DNA of 51,979 bases, taken from the NCBI GenBank assembly GCA_964352855.1, contig CAYGTR010000022.1:1-51979 (forward strand), read 5' to 3'. A program made the position numbers and the translations under genes. Source of the stretch: Litorimonas sp964352855. Its GTDB lineage: Bacteria > Pseudomonadota > Alphaproteobacteria > Caulobacterales > Maricaulaceae. How positions within the stretch are numbered: position 1 is the stretch's first letter; every line of letters begins with the position of its first letter. Positions 42,778 to 51,924 of the stretch are shown here, in pieces. The notes under the pieces were generated by a model, which was given only the letters and a program-made list of their open reading frames with translations, ran no database searches and was not told the origin of the DNA.

Positions 42778-42802
42778 CCTAATTAAAATCAACAGCTTAG
42801 CG

Positions 42803-43595
42803 GGCTTCTTCACGTTAATGCCATTTTTCGACAATCCGCTAAACTCACACGATGGAAACCTCAATCTATACCCTTCACCGCTTCTATCCGGACATCATTC
42901 GCCGAACTATCTGAATGTATTTCCGTTTCAATCTTAACTTTCCGGATTTCGAGGAGCTCATAATCGAACGCAGAGTCGATGTTTCTTTTGAAACGGTCCG
43001 GAGATGGCTTGAGAAATTTGAGTCGCCTTTTGCAAATCGGATAAAATCCAGATCTGAAAGCCCCTTTCCTGTTTGACACTTGGATAGAGTCTACACGAAG
43101 ATCAACAGTTGAATGGTTTATCTCTGGCGGGCCATCGAAGATGAAGGAACTGTTCTTGATGTCTTGTTCAGCAACGCCACAATACTAAGGTAGTCACACG
43201 GTTACTGCGTAAACTCCTCAGAAATCATGGCTCGTATAGTTACGGACAGGCTTACTTCTTACGGAGCGGCACTCAAAGTTTTGGGCTCAAGACATTTACA
43301 AGAAGTTGTTAGTGGTAGGAAGAATAATTGCGTCGAATGTTCACCCGTTCCAATACGGAGAAGAAAACGGAAATCACCAAGGTTTAGATCGCTGAGGAAC
43401 GCTCAGAAGTTGCTCTCTGCCCACATTCGGATCTACAATTTTTTCAATTACAGACATCATCTAATCACAAGAAACACGCTCTGAAATTTTCGAAAACAGG
43501 CACAAACCGAATGGAATTTTGTGACCGCTACCACTTGGCCGTAAGAGAGCCATGTAGAGGAAATTTTCGACGAGTTCATTTAACGTGACACAGCC
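42803..43595 (+). mobile_element. Decayed IS6-family insertion sequence (793 bp)
   Basis: The left end GGCTTCTTCACGTTAATG (42803-42820) and the right end, whose reverse complement reads GGCTGTGTCACGTTAAATG (43577-43595), form terminal inverted repeats. The 793-bp size fits the IS6 family. The transposase between them is multiply broken. A related intact-looking left end, GGCTTTGTCACGTTAATG, starts at 51925. Confidence 0.75.
42852..43490 (+). pseudogene. IS6-family transposase, degraded by stops and frameshifts
   Basis: Pieces in changing frames match an IS6/IS26-type DDE transposase in order: IYTLHRFYPDIIRRTI, then a stop; MYFRFNLNFPDFEELIIERR; VSFETVRRWLEKFE; HLDRVYTKIN (first Asp); MVYLWRAIEDEGTVLDVL; IVTDRLTSYGAAL (second Asp); RRKRKSPRFRSLRNAQKLLSAH and FNYRHHLIT at the end. 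The DE(E) Glu region, NNCVECS, has Glu at the expected place. At least two in-frame stops and frame changes make it non-functional. Confidence 0.8.
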
Positions 43596-43642
43596 CTCAA
43601 ATTAATTGGGATTCAGTGACGGTGCTAATCTGCACCTAATTA

Positions 43643-43689
43643 GACCTTTCGGCGAAATTAGCAGCCGCTTCAGTTAATGTGACAAAGCC
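43643..43689. mobile_element. Second IS6-type right-end remnant
   Basis: CAGTTAATGTGACAAAGCC (43671-43689) is the complement-oriented terminal repeat of the IS6 element. The preceding 28 bases also resemble the sequence before 43577 (GAAATT...GC..C.TTCA). It appears to be the right end of another copy. The stop of the septum-like lipoprotein gene (43691) lies directly against it. Confidence 0.55.
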
Positions 43690-43690
43690 T

Positions 43691-44221
43691 CTAATACTGA
43701 GACGCAGGTTTATTTAATACCCCACCATCCTGCCCTACGATCAAGCAGATTACAGTTCGGTCTCCCTCGTCCCAAGTATTGGCGGATGGGGTTATGGTAT
43801 CGAGGTCAATCTCTGCTGCTGAGTCAAAGTAGGCTGTACCGACCTGCTGCTCGAACGCCGTCTCACATCCAATTTGTGCATTCGAAATCAAGTCAAGACG
43901 GCCAGGAAATTCTATCCCTGTGACATCCTCACGTATCATTAGGCCAGCTACCTCAAATTCGTGGGGGCTATTGCAATCGCGGACAATTACTTCATCAACT
44001 AAGCGTTCGTCCCCAAGTGTATCCGCGCAAAGGCCTTTTTCCAATGAATTCACTTCAATAATGGTTCCTGGCGTAATTGAAGCCGATGGTGGCGGTGGTG
44101 GTGAGACGGTTACCGGCTCCTCATGAGTTTGAAAATTCGAGTCCAAACAACCCGAAAGAAGTGGGAAAACTAACGCCACCACCGTAAGACCCACACGCCG
44201 ATAAAAATCTATGCTTATCAT
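43691..44221 (-). CDS. Septum-formation-domain-like lipoprotein
   Basis: A 176-aa lipoprotein with lipobox LLSGC near residue 25 and a Pro-rich linker (PPPPPSAS). The domain that follows has the layout of the Septum_form family: GLCADTLG, then CNSPHEFEVAG, FPGR, CETAFEQQVGTAYF, and W-EGDRTVICLI. In actinobacteria this domain is linked to division and cell-wall proteins; its role here is unknown. The start shares ATGA with the stop of the PKD/cyclase-like gene, so they are translated together. Its end abuts an IS remnant, so the original C-terminus may have been altered. Confidence 0.7.
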   Translation of the reverse strand: MISIDFYRRVGLTVVALVFPLLSGCLDSNFQTHEEPVTVSPPPPPSASITPGTIIEVNSLEKGLCADTLGDERLVDEVIVRDCNSPHEFEVAGLMIREDVTGIEFPGRLDLISNAQIGCETAFEQQVGTAYFDSAAEIDLDTITPSANTWDEGDRTVICLIVGQDGGVLNKPASQY

Positions 44222-47200
44222 CGTGTGTTTCCTCCTATTAATGTTAGCTCTGTTACAACTTTTCCATAAAGATCATAGTTTGATCCGTTAACGGCTTCTG
44301 AGGCAATCTTGTAACTATTGACAAACCCCTTAGTCGTTTGGTTCGGGCCAATTATAATAAGCCCGCCACCGTCACCGCCAGGTCTATGCTGATAAAGCTG
44401 TTCATCGGCCGTTCTTGCCGCGCTTTGAAAATTATTAAAGTCACTGGTCTGGGCAGGGGCCCCATGTTGGAGATCGATTCCGAAGGCGGATTCTTTCAAT
44501 ACATCCTCATGTAAGTTTTTTGGAAGGTTAGAACCATCGGCTTTTCCAAAACTCAATAAGTCAATATCACTATAAACGCGCCGGTTGTTAAAATCGAAAG
44601 TCAAAAACCCATCGCTATCTACGCTTACCTTTGTAATAATCGGTTTCCCTTCTCTGAGCACGACAATGCCATCGCCTTCTGAGATAACATTTCCATCTTT
44701 ATCTAAAATTTGGGCTTTTTTACTGTTGAGATTGTCAAGATACTCATCGCGCGTGTTAAACTCAGCCCGCCTTTGATTATATCTGTCGATAATCCTGTCA
44801 ATTTCAGGCCCACCAGGCTCTAATTCGCCCCGCTCAACCGCCGCCTTCATAGCTTCCAGAGGGTCTTTTGGTTCGCGCATGTGGATTAGCCCTTCATCCG
44901 CTTTGTCGAATCCCAACCATTTCGAGTCTATTTCATTTACCGATTTGAGTTTAATCGCCATAGGCTTGGCGTTTAGTCTCTGAAGGGCCCATTTGGTTGC
45001 TGTTTCGGGTCGTGGCCTAACGATAAATGTTCCCCCCGTCTCTTTGGCTTTATCTATCAAATAAGCATATTGCTCATCTGAAAGCCCTGCCAACCTCACA
45101 GAATTCCCTGTTAGTGGTACACCAGGCGGTACATCGTCCCAAGCTTTTTCTTGACCGCGGTAAAAATCGACAACTTCGGGCTGCGGCGAATCTTCTTTAA
45201 GCGTCTTGGCTTTTTTCTCTTTTCCTCGCAAAAATTTACGCGCAGGGAATTTTTCCACAATCCGCGCTAATAGTGTAGCAGATGCTTTCTCTGCGCCAAC
45301 GCCTGTTCCTATATTCGTGCCAGACTCGGTTAATAAAGCCGCGACCTCCCGGTAATCTCCATCCCTACCCGCTTTTTCAACATCATTCATCCAATCAGCA
45401 ATAACGCGCACGCCGGAATTGGAAAGGCTCTCGCCGCCTTCAGCCAAATCGAAGGCTTTTTGTTTTAGAGAGGTACTCTCGTTATATTCGACAATAACAT
45501 TATAGATTTTAAGCGCATCTTCTGACAACGCTTCGCCGCCGTCCTCAGCAGTATTGCTTATAAAAGTGCCGACATCGACAACAAGGTCTTTGGCTGTAAA
45601 GGCTCCATCACCCATTTTTTGCAGCGCTCTCAATACACCTTCTGCGCCACCGACGGTGACCCCGCCCACAGTCGTGTCGTTGCCCACTTGATCCACGCCT
45701 TGGATAAATGAAATAAAACCACTTAAAAGGAGTGACTTAACTTCCGGTAAGATGTCGATATGGTATTTATCCCGGTCAATATTCCCGCGAAGTTCTTGTC
45801 TGGTAATGACATCCACCTCCTCCTCATCAATCATGGCCTTACCGCTAAACTCGATTGGGAGGACAAAGCGCGTCTTATCACTGACGTCAGACACCATACT
45901 AATCGGAATAATGAACTCGCGGCTATTTGCTTTGCCGGGCTTCAGAACTGCAATTTCCGGCGACACATCACTGCTAAGCCTATTAATAAGATTGCCCAAA
46001 GCCACAACCAAGGGATCAGAACTCTTAAGCTCAAAATCAATACCCATAATGTCAACGCCGCCGACATTCGTGATTGTCCCGCGAATAAAGTTGAACGTCC
46101 CTGGCTTAGGCCGTTGGACTCTTGGGCTTTGGAGCGTCCCACCGACAATCCGTAATTGGCTAAGTTCAAATGCAGCGGTTTCGATGGCTAAGGTTCCACT
46201 TGTATCGTGTGCGACACGGCCATTTCCGCGAACCCTGTCTGCTGTCAGAAATGCACGTAATTCTGCAACACCGCGTTCGTTAGCTAAATAAGTCCAAGTG
46301 ACGGTCGTGCTTTGCCCTGCTCCCAAGCTTAATGCGCTAACACGCGGGTCAACACCGTTTGGATCAAGCGGACCTGAAATAAAGGTCAGAAGTCTGTGGG
46401 GGCTGACCATAAGAGAATCAACTCGAATACCATTGATTGTATCATTATCATTATTTGTAATCGTCAAAGTAATTGTGACTTCCTCACCTGCCCGCGTTTC
46501 GCTTGTTGCCGAAGTCGATAGTTCGATATCCAAGTCCGGCTGAATAAATATCGTCGATTGTGCCTTCGCCTCGATACGTTCTCCTGTCGTCAATATTCCT
46601 TTCCCTGTAAAAGTCATTTCGACGTCACCGGACTGCTTTGCCGCAACACGATAGCGGGTTTGAATAGACCCGTTTTTTGGAATATATTTAAGAATAGCCG
46701 GTGATGGTCGGCCTTCGAAAACAAGGAAGTCAGAATCCACCTGTGTTCCCAAGTCAAAGTTATCAATGTCATCCGTTTCAAAATTCAAGACCTCGACATT
46801 GATATTTTGAGTGGCCTCAACATCCATAATCGGATCTTCTGGGTTAACGCCGATAAACAGTCCATTTTCTGCCGTGACCTGCGCATCAGCCATGTCAATA
46901 TCGCCGTCTACATCCGTGACGGTCAGAGAGACATTATATGTTCCAGCTTCGTCGTAAATATGTGTGGGGTCTTCTTCATTTGAAGACGCTCCGTCACCAA
47001 AGTACCATTGATATGTCATAGACTGTTTTTTGGGGTGTTCAGATTGGTTTTTAATTTTAAGTCGGCGACCTAATATTTCGGACTCAAATCCTGCAATAGG
47101 TTTTTCCGGGTCCGTAAAATATACAGGTATGGATTGCGTCGTTACGGTACCACTAGCGTCTATCACATTCAAAGATACTGCTGCAGAGATAATCGGTTTG

Positions 47201-47949
47201 TCGTATGTGGTGAAAGCATCATAACTAATTCTTGTGCCTTCTCGGTCGTTCAACGTACCTTCAGTATGGGTCAGCCCATTCCCATAATCCCATTCCAAAA
47301 CCTTTATTTCATAACGTCCAGCCACTGCATTGGAGGCAAAATTCACCGAGTAGAATTCTTTATCAATGCCCACCTCCCTTATTTGCGTGACTTCTAAGTT
47401 AACCGTGGGCGGCGTGTAAGGAACAATAGGCGCTCCGGGGCATCCGGGATTTTCAGACAAAAACTCTGTCTTTATGGTCCCAATAAATCTTGATTTTTTC
47501 AGGCATTGTTCCATTTGAAACGCGGGTGGCGACACACCGGAAAATGACCCACAAGGTTCACGCCTATATCCCCAAAAAGCATCTCCACCCGCCCTGTTCA
47601 GTATATAACCAAGGTTGCCGAACAATATCCCATCAGAATAGTCGGCATATCCGACCTCACATCTCGCAAAAAAGTTATAATTGAATTCGCGTTCACCATT
47701 GTGAATCGGTACTGGAATTTTGGCATGCAAAATCTTTTTCGTGCCATCTTGGTTTTGAGTAATTTCAGTCCCTACAGTATCTTTGCATTCCCAATCATAC
47801 CTGTTTGCGTTTTCTTTCAAAAGACCCGTTATATCGTCTGGGCTTCCTATTCGCTCCGCACATGATTGCGCATAGGCTGTGTTCGCCATACCGCCCAAAA
47901 GAGATATAAAAACTGAAAATAGTAAACTTACGCAAATACGAAATATCAT
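44218..47949 (-). CDS. Secreted PKD-domain protein with C-terminal oedema factor/ExoY-like nucleotidyl cyclase domain
   Basis: A 1243-aa exoprotein. Signal peptide 1-27 (SLLGGMANTAYA), a Cys-rich N-domain (about 28-175), and a PKD domain at about 283-360 (YQWYFGDGASSNEEDPTHIYDEAGTYNV-type). Further Ig/CARDB-like repeats cover about 470-730, then a helical linker. The C-terminal 300 residues follow the anthrax oedema factor/ExoY catalytic pattern. FIVRP with Arg978 corresponds to FRPVN. K995PMAIKLK1002S has the exact seven-residue spacing of the two catalytic lysines (ExoY Lys81/Lys88). SDIDLL with Asp1128 and Asp1130 corresponds to the metal pair in ADYDLF. QHG (His1162) corresponds to NHG. 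The EF Asn583 equivalent seems replaced by Thr. Inference: an exported nucleotidyl cyclase-type effector. Confidence 0.7.
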   Translation of the reverse strand: MIFRICVSLLFSVFISLLGGMANTAYAQSCAERIGSPDDITGLLKENANRYDWECKDTVGTEITQNQDGTKKILHAKIPVPIHNGEREFNYNFFARCEVGYADYSDGILFGNLGYILNRAGGDAFWGYRREPCGSFSGVSPPAFQMEQCLKKSRFIGTIKTEFLSENPGCPGAPIVPYTPPTVNLEVTQIREVGIDKEFYSVNFASNAVAGRYEIKVLEWDYGNGLTHTEGTLNDREGTRISYDAFTTYDKPIISAAVSLNVIDASGTVTTQSIPVYFTDPEKPIAGFESEILGRRLKIKNQSEHPKKQSMTYQWYFGDGASSNEEDPTHIYDEAGTYNVSLTVTDVDGDIDMADAQVTAENGLFIGVNPEDPIMDVEATQNINVEVLNFETDDIDNFDLGTQVDSDFLVFEGRPSPAILKYIPKNGSIQTRYRVAAKQSGDVEMTFTGKGILTTGERIEAKAQSTIFIQPDLDIELSTSATSETRAGEEVTITLTITNNDNDTINGIRVDSLMVSPHRLLTFISGPLDPNGVDPRVSALSLGAGQSTTVTWTYLANERGVAELRAFLTADRVRGNGRVAHDTSGTLAIETAAFELSQLRIVGGTLQSPRVQRPKPGTFNFIRGTITNVGGVDIMGIDFELKSSDPLVVALGNLINRLSSDVSPEIAVLKPGKANSREFIIPISMVSDVSDKTRFVLPIEFSGKAMIDEEEVDVITRQELRGNIDRDKYHIDILPEVKSLLLSGFISFIQGVDQVGNDTTVGGVTVGGAEGVLRALQKMGDGAFTAKDLVVDVGTFISNTAEDGGEALSEDALKIYNVIVEYNESTSLKQKAFDLAEGGESLSNSGVRVIADWMNDVEKAGRDGDYREVAALLTESGTNIGTGVGAEKASATLLARIVEKFPARKFLRGKEKKAKTLKEDSPQPEVVDFYRGQEKAWDDVPPGVPLTGNSVRLAGLSDEQYAYLIDKAKETGGTFIVRPRPETATKWALQRLNAKPMAIKLKSVNEIDSKWLGFDKADEGLIHMREPKDPLEAMKAAVERGELEPGGPEIDRIIDRYNQRRAEFNTRDEYLDNLNSKKAQILDKDGNVISEGDGIVVLREGKPIITKVSVDSDGFLTFDFNNRRVYSDIDLLSFGKADGSNLPKNLHEDVLKESAFGIDLQHGAPAQTSDFNNFQSAARTADEQLYQHRPGGDGGGLIIIGPNQTTKGFVNSYKIASEAVNGSNYDLYGKVVTELTLIGGNTR

Positions 47950-48053
47950 GTAGCCCCACAAATTTAGTGTCTCTATTTATAAAAGCGTGGGTTTTTCGGA
48001 GAATGGGTCAAAAGATTTATAAAAATCGACCCGCTATTGGCGCAGGGCACGCT

Positions 48054-48809
48054 ATGAACACTATGCGGATGGTAAATAATGAAATCACGACTAATTCAGT
48101 ATATTATGCGATTGGTGATATTCATGGTGAGGCCGAGAAGCTTACCCGTCTGCATTCGCGTATTCGGCGCAAACACAGAGTGGATTTCCCCGGGCAAACG
48201 CTCAAGTTTGTGCATTTGGGGGATTTTATAGATCGCGGCCCTGATAGCTGTAACGTAGTCGATAAATTAATAAAGCTGGAGCGTGACCACGAGCCAAATA
48301 CCATAAATCTTAAAGGCAATCATGAAGCCATGATGTTGGATGCCTATCAAAAGCGGGCGTCAGATTCATACCCTCATGACTCAAAGGCCTATGATTTTTG
48401 GCTTAGAAATGGCGGCGACAAAACAATAGAGAGCTATGTAAAAGCGGGGTTAAGAGAACCTCCACTCAATCATTTGGCATGGATGTCACGATTAAACAGT
48501 TATTATTGGGATAGAGCCGCAAATCTCATTTTTGTCCACGCCGGTATTGATCCGGTTCATTTCCCAAATGACGGAGAAAATCGTCATTTATGGACCCGCT
48601 CGCAAAAGTTTTTCGAAACAAAGACTTGGCCAAAAGACAGACTTAAAGGGATAACCGTTATTCATGGTCATACACCGACTAAGAGCGGCTTACCCGACAT
48701 TGATGGTGACTTTCGGCGCATAAATATTGATACAGGTGCCTGTTATGGGGGTTATTTAACGGCTGTCGTTCTGGCACCAAATGAACCACCGCGCTTTATC
48801 TCTGTTTAA
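48054..48809 (+). CDS. PPP-family metallophosphoesterase (protein phosphatase-like)
   Basis: A 251-aa phosphatase with all PPP metal motifs: GDIHGE, GDFIDRGPDS, GNHEAM, a further His in FVHAGI, and HGHTPT. It is closest in style to bacterial PrpA-type and diadenosine tetraphosphatase-like enzymes and should dephosphorylate proteins or nucleotides in the cytoplasm. Start ATG 48054 has AGGG seven bases upstream; longer starts to 47967 are possible. It is divergent from the PKD/cyclase gene and ends four bases into the convergent sigma gene. With the kinase nearby, a phosphorylation circuit is plausible. Confidence 0.82.
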   Translation: MNTMRMVNNEITTNSVYYAIGDIHGEAEKLTRLHSRIRRKHRVDFPGQTLKFVHLGDFIDRGPDSCNVVDKLIKLERDHEPNTINLKGNHEAMMLDAYQKRASDSYPHDSKAYDFWLRNGGDKTIESYVKAGLREPPLNHLAWMSRLNSYYWDRAANLIFVHAGIDPVHFPNDGENRHLWTRSQKFFETKTWPKDRLKGITVIHGHTPTKSGLPDIDGDFRRINIDTGACYGGYLTAVVLAPNEPPRFISV

Positions 48810-49375
48810 AGCAGGCCTGCATTTTGTTCTGCCAAAGTCTCTAGAAGCCAAGCGCGTGAGACCCGCCAGTCTCGCTTGACGGTTGAAGCGGATGTGCCCA
48901 TGACTTCCGCAATTTCCTCCAGAGACAACCCCCCATAATAACGCATTTCCACAATTTTGGCCCGGTCAGGGTTCATTGCCTTTAACCGTAAGAGCGCATT
49001 TTCCAGACGATGAATGTCTATGGTTTCCTGTCCGCCCATAAGATGCGTAACAAGCGTTACCTTTTGATGATGGCGTTTGTCGGAGGCGTGTTTACGGGCA
49101 TGATCAATAAGAACCCGCCGCATCGTTCGAGCGGTTAAAGCCAAGAAATGTGCCTTATCGTTGAAAGCAATGTTTTCAGAATTAATCACGCGCATTGTTG
49201 CTTCATTTACGAGGTCACCCGTAGTGAGAGAAATATTCCCTTCTCCGCGTAGAAGGTTCGCCGATATTTTCCTGAGCTCTACATAGAGGTTATCAAATAA
49301 CTGATCTCGTGCAGATACATCACCCTCTCTCCAAGCGTGCAATAGCTCTAATGCGATATCATCAGTATTTTGCAA
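48806..49375 (-). CDS. ECF-type RNA polymerase sigma factor (Sigma70_ECF)
   Basis: A 189-aa sigma factor. Region 2 motif TTGDLVNEATMRVIN followed by HFLALTARTMRRVLIDHARKHASDKR is typical of the PF07638 ECF group. Region 4 is YYGGLSLEEIAEVMGTSASTVKRDWRVSRAWL. Members of this group often sit beside Ser/Thr kinases with TPRs, as here: the kinase gene is divergent, 142 bases away. The kinase may control the sigma factor by phosphorylation. Confidence 0.9.
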   Translation of the reverse strand: MQNTDDIALELLHAWREGDVSARDQLFDNLYVELRKISANLLRGEGNISLTTGDLVNEATMRVINSENIAFNDKAHFLALTARTMRRVLIDHARKHASDKRHHQKVTLVTHLMGGQETIDIHRLENALLRLKAMNPDRAKIVEMRYYGGLSLEEIAEVMGTSASTVKRDWRVSRAWLLETLAEQNAGLL

Positions 49376-49491
49376 ACGTTTCCCCTACCACGCCTATAAT
49401 CCCTTATAAAAGAATCTTTGGCAAGCAGACAGCTTTCATAAACTATGGCCCGTTTTGATTGGTTTTCTCGCTTTAAAATATATGGGCTTTG

Positions 49492-49497
49492 TATAAT
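49492..49497 (+). promoter_or_regulatory. Candidate -10 box of the kinase gene
   Basis: TATAAT lies 20 bases before the kinase ATG, preceded by TTTG. No -35 match is visible at 16-18 bases, which fits a weak or alternative promoter. Confidence 0.35.
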
Positions 49498-49517
49498 ATA
49501 AGTTGGGGGAGCTTATT

Positions 49518-51905
49518 ATGGAATCTGACGAATTCAAAGATAAGGCGCTCGCACTTTTTGAAAAATCTCTTGATTTTCCATCTCCAGAGCGAGCCGAATG
49601 GATTATAGAACAGTCGGGTGAAAACACGGCCCTGCGAGATAAAGCTCTTAAATATCTTTCACGGGACATGGTCGCAGGATCAGCTTTTCATACAGGCGGG
49701 GCTTTCCACGACGCATTAGATGATACTGCTATTCCTCGCCAAATTGGCGCCTATAAAGTAACGGGTCTAATTGGACGCGGTGGCATGGGATCAGTCTATC
49801 GTGGAGAACGAATAAGCGGCGATTTTGACCATGGCGTTGCTATAAAAGTCGTTCGCCCAGGGGCGATGACAGATAAGCTTGTTGGTCGATTTGAAACAGA
49901 ACGTCAAACGCTTGCTCGACTTTCGCATCCTCACATTGCCAGGCTTTACGATGGGGGTACATTGGAAAATGGTGCCCCTTTTATCATCATGGAATATATT
50001 GATGGCTTGCCAATTACAGAGTGGGTCGAGACGAAGGCGCTTGCCTTAAATGATCGACTCTCCCTATTCAAATCTGTTTGTGATGCCGTGAGTTATGCGC
50101 ATCAAAACCTCATTATTCACCGCGATATTACGCCGTCGAATATCCTTGTCGATGAAGCCGGTCGAGTAAAGCTTATAGATTTCGGCATTGCTAAACCTTT
50201 TAACAAAGACAGCGCCATAACGGATACGACATATTCTCTTGCCGGTATGAGCTTCACTCCCGGCTTCGCAGCTCCGGAACGATCCAAAGGCGCAGGTGCT
50301 AACACGCTTTCCGATATTTACTCCTTAGGTAAATTGTTGGAAGTGCTGACTAAAGACCTCGAACCGGAACCGGATTTATTGGCTATAATTGCCAAAGCCA
50401 CAGCCTCAAAGCCGGAAGACAGATATGGTTCCGTGGATGCATTTATTGATGATTTGGAAAATTATAAGCAGGGTTTCCCCGTCGACGCCCAGGTGAATTC
50501 AGGCACCTATCGGTTCGGAAAATTTATCAAACGTCACAAGTTAACAAGTCTTTTGGCCAGCGCCGCAATGATCGGATTGCTGACAGCCTTTGGGGTCACA
50601 GCCTATCAATATCAAAGAGCTGAAACGGCCTTGGTAAAAGCAGATAAACGGTTCAATGATGTCCGCAAGCTTGCAACAACTATGATGAATGATATTTATG
50701 ATAAAATATACCGTGTCCCGGGCTCTACAGAAGCCGCCAAAGAACTCGTCCAAGCTGCACAAGTGTATCTTGATGAGCTTTCCTTAGATAAAAGTTCCCC
50801 CATTGATGTAAAGCGCGAAGCCGCCATCGGTTATACAAAACTGGGCACAATGGTTGCCGGAAGCAAAGGCGGCAGTATCACAGATTTGGACGCTTCAGAT
50901 ACGTATTTCTCCAAAGCAAACTTAATTTTGGAAGATCTCATAAAAACTGAAACGCCAGATGTTGAGACATTGACGGCATACGGCAAACTCTATTTCTACA
51001 TGGCTGAAGTCAGTATATCGCCAAGGCGGGAAATTGATTTGGCTTGGGAGCAGCTTCAAACATCCATTGCTTACCTTGAGGATGCCATAAAAATTGCCCC
51101 AGGCATCGTTGAACCCAAGATCGCTTTAATGTATTCAAATTGTTATTCTGCAGAAATATTAATCCAAAAAAGAGAGACTGAAGACGCCGAAAAAATTCTG
51201 CGTGAGTGTGTGGCCTATGGTGACGCCCTTTTAGAAACTTATCCTGACAATGAGAATATTTTGCGTGTAAAAAGTGCCTCTGGTCGGACGCTCGCTAATT
51301 CACTGTCATCCAGAGGAAATTTCTCAGACGCAATTCCCGTGCTTAATGTTGCCATTTCTGACTTAGATAAAATAGAAACGCTGGTTGATTCTGAAAATGA
51401 CAGTTTTACCCTCAGGGGCATGACGATGGCCTATTGGCGGAGAGCTTACGCCTATACCAATATAGAAGACTATGATTCGGCAATCGCTGATTATGCGAAA
51501 GCTTTGGAGTATACAAATAAGCGCTTGGCGAAAGACCCAGAAGACAAAGATGCAATCTGGTTTTATTATACGATAGTTGCCGAGCAAGCCGCACCTCTGT
51601 TAAAAAAAGGACGCAATCAACAGGCCGAAGCTGGGCTTGTTGAGGCCCTTGGATGGTATGAAAAGCGTCATTTGGAGCAACCTGAAAACTCAAGTCGGTT
51701 GAGAAATTTGTTTATACATCATTATATGATGGCGGACTTTTATGGTCAGATAAGATCAACCGAGAAAGAATGTGTAAATTATAAAAACGCTTACAATTAC
51801 TTTCAAAAAATGAAAGAAACAGACACTTTATCACAATGGGATAAAGACAGTTTGTCAGAATTAAAAAAGGCGTCTGTGCACTGTAAAATCACATTTGTCG
51901 ATTAG
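49518..51905 (+). CDS. Membrane Ser/Thr protein kinase with TPR-like extracytoplasmic region
   Basis: A 795-aa kinase. Gly-rich loop IGRGGMGSVYRG (85-96), VAIK Lys110, catalytic loop HRDITPSN (201-208, with Thr in place of the usual Lys, as seen in some bacterial kinases), and DFG 221-223. One transmembrane helix lies at about 342-362 (LLASAAMIGLLTAFGVTAY). The C-terminal 430 residues are helical repeats of TPR type, e.g. RRAYAYTNIEDYDSAIADYAKAL. Start ATG 49518 has GGGGGAG six bases upstream. It is divergent from the ECF sigma gene. It probably senses an envelope or protein ligand through the repeats. Confidence 0.9.
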   Translation: MESDEFKDKALALFEKSLDFPSPERAEWIIEQSGENTALRDKALKYLSRDMVAGSAFHTGGAFHDALDDTAIPRQIGAYKVTGLIGRGGMGSVYRGERISGDFDHGVAIKVVRPGAMTDKLVGRFETERQTLARLSHPHIARLYDGGTLENGAPFIIMEYIDGLPITEWVETKALALNDRLSLFKSVCDAVSYAHQNLIIHRDITPSNILVDEAGRVKLIDFGIAKPFNKDSAITDTTYSLAGMSFTPGFAAPERSKGAGANTLSDIYSLGKLLEVLTKDLEPEPDLLAIIAKATASKPEDRYGSVDAFIDDLENYKQGFPVDAQVNSGTYRFGKFIKRHKLTSLLASAAMIGLLTAFGVTAYQYQRAETALVKADKRFNDVRKLATTMMNDIYDKIYRVPGSTEAAKELVQAAQVYLDELSLDKSSPIDVKREAAIGYTKLGTMVAGSKGGSITDLDASDTYFSKANLILEDLIKTETPDVETLTAYGKLYFYMAEVSISPRREIDLAWEQLQTSIAYLEDAIKIAPGIVEPKIALMYSNCYSAEILIQKRETEDAEKILRECVAYGDALLETYPDNENILRVKSASGRTLANSLSSRGNFSDAIPVLNVAISDLDKIETLVDSENDSFTLRGMTMAYWRRAYAYTNIEDYDSAIADYAKALEYTNKRLAKDPEDKDAIWFYYTIVAEQAAPLLKKGRNQQAEAGLVEALGWYEKRHLEQPENSSRLRNLFIHHYMMADFYGQIRSTEKECVNYKNAYNYFQKMKETDTLSQWDKDSLSELKKASVHCKITFVD

Positions 51906-51924
51906 AGCAAGGGACACTTGACCC

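Larger units (their letters stand above)
42537..42802. other. Right end of the island, non-coding
   Basis: 266 bases between the Res stop and the decayed IS. They hold the inner G-rich repeat (42677-42697) and the outer GTGTGGG repeat (42762-42777), the partners of those left of the integrase. No gene seen. Confidence 0.55.

Noticed and set aside
42852..43490. CRISPR array or phage remnant in the gap after the RM system
   Set aside because: No regular repeats; the pieces align in order with an IS6-type transposase.
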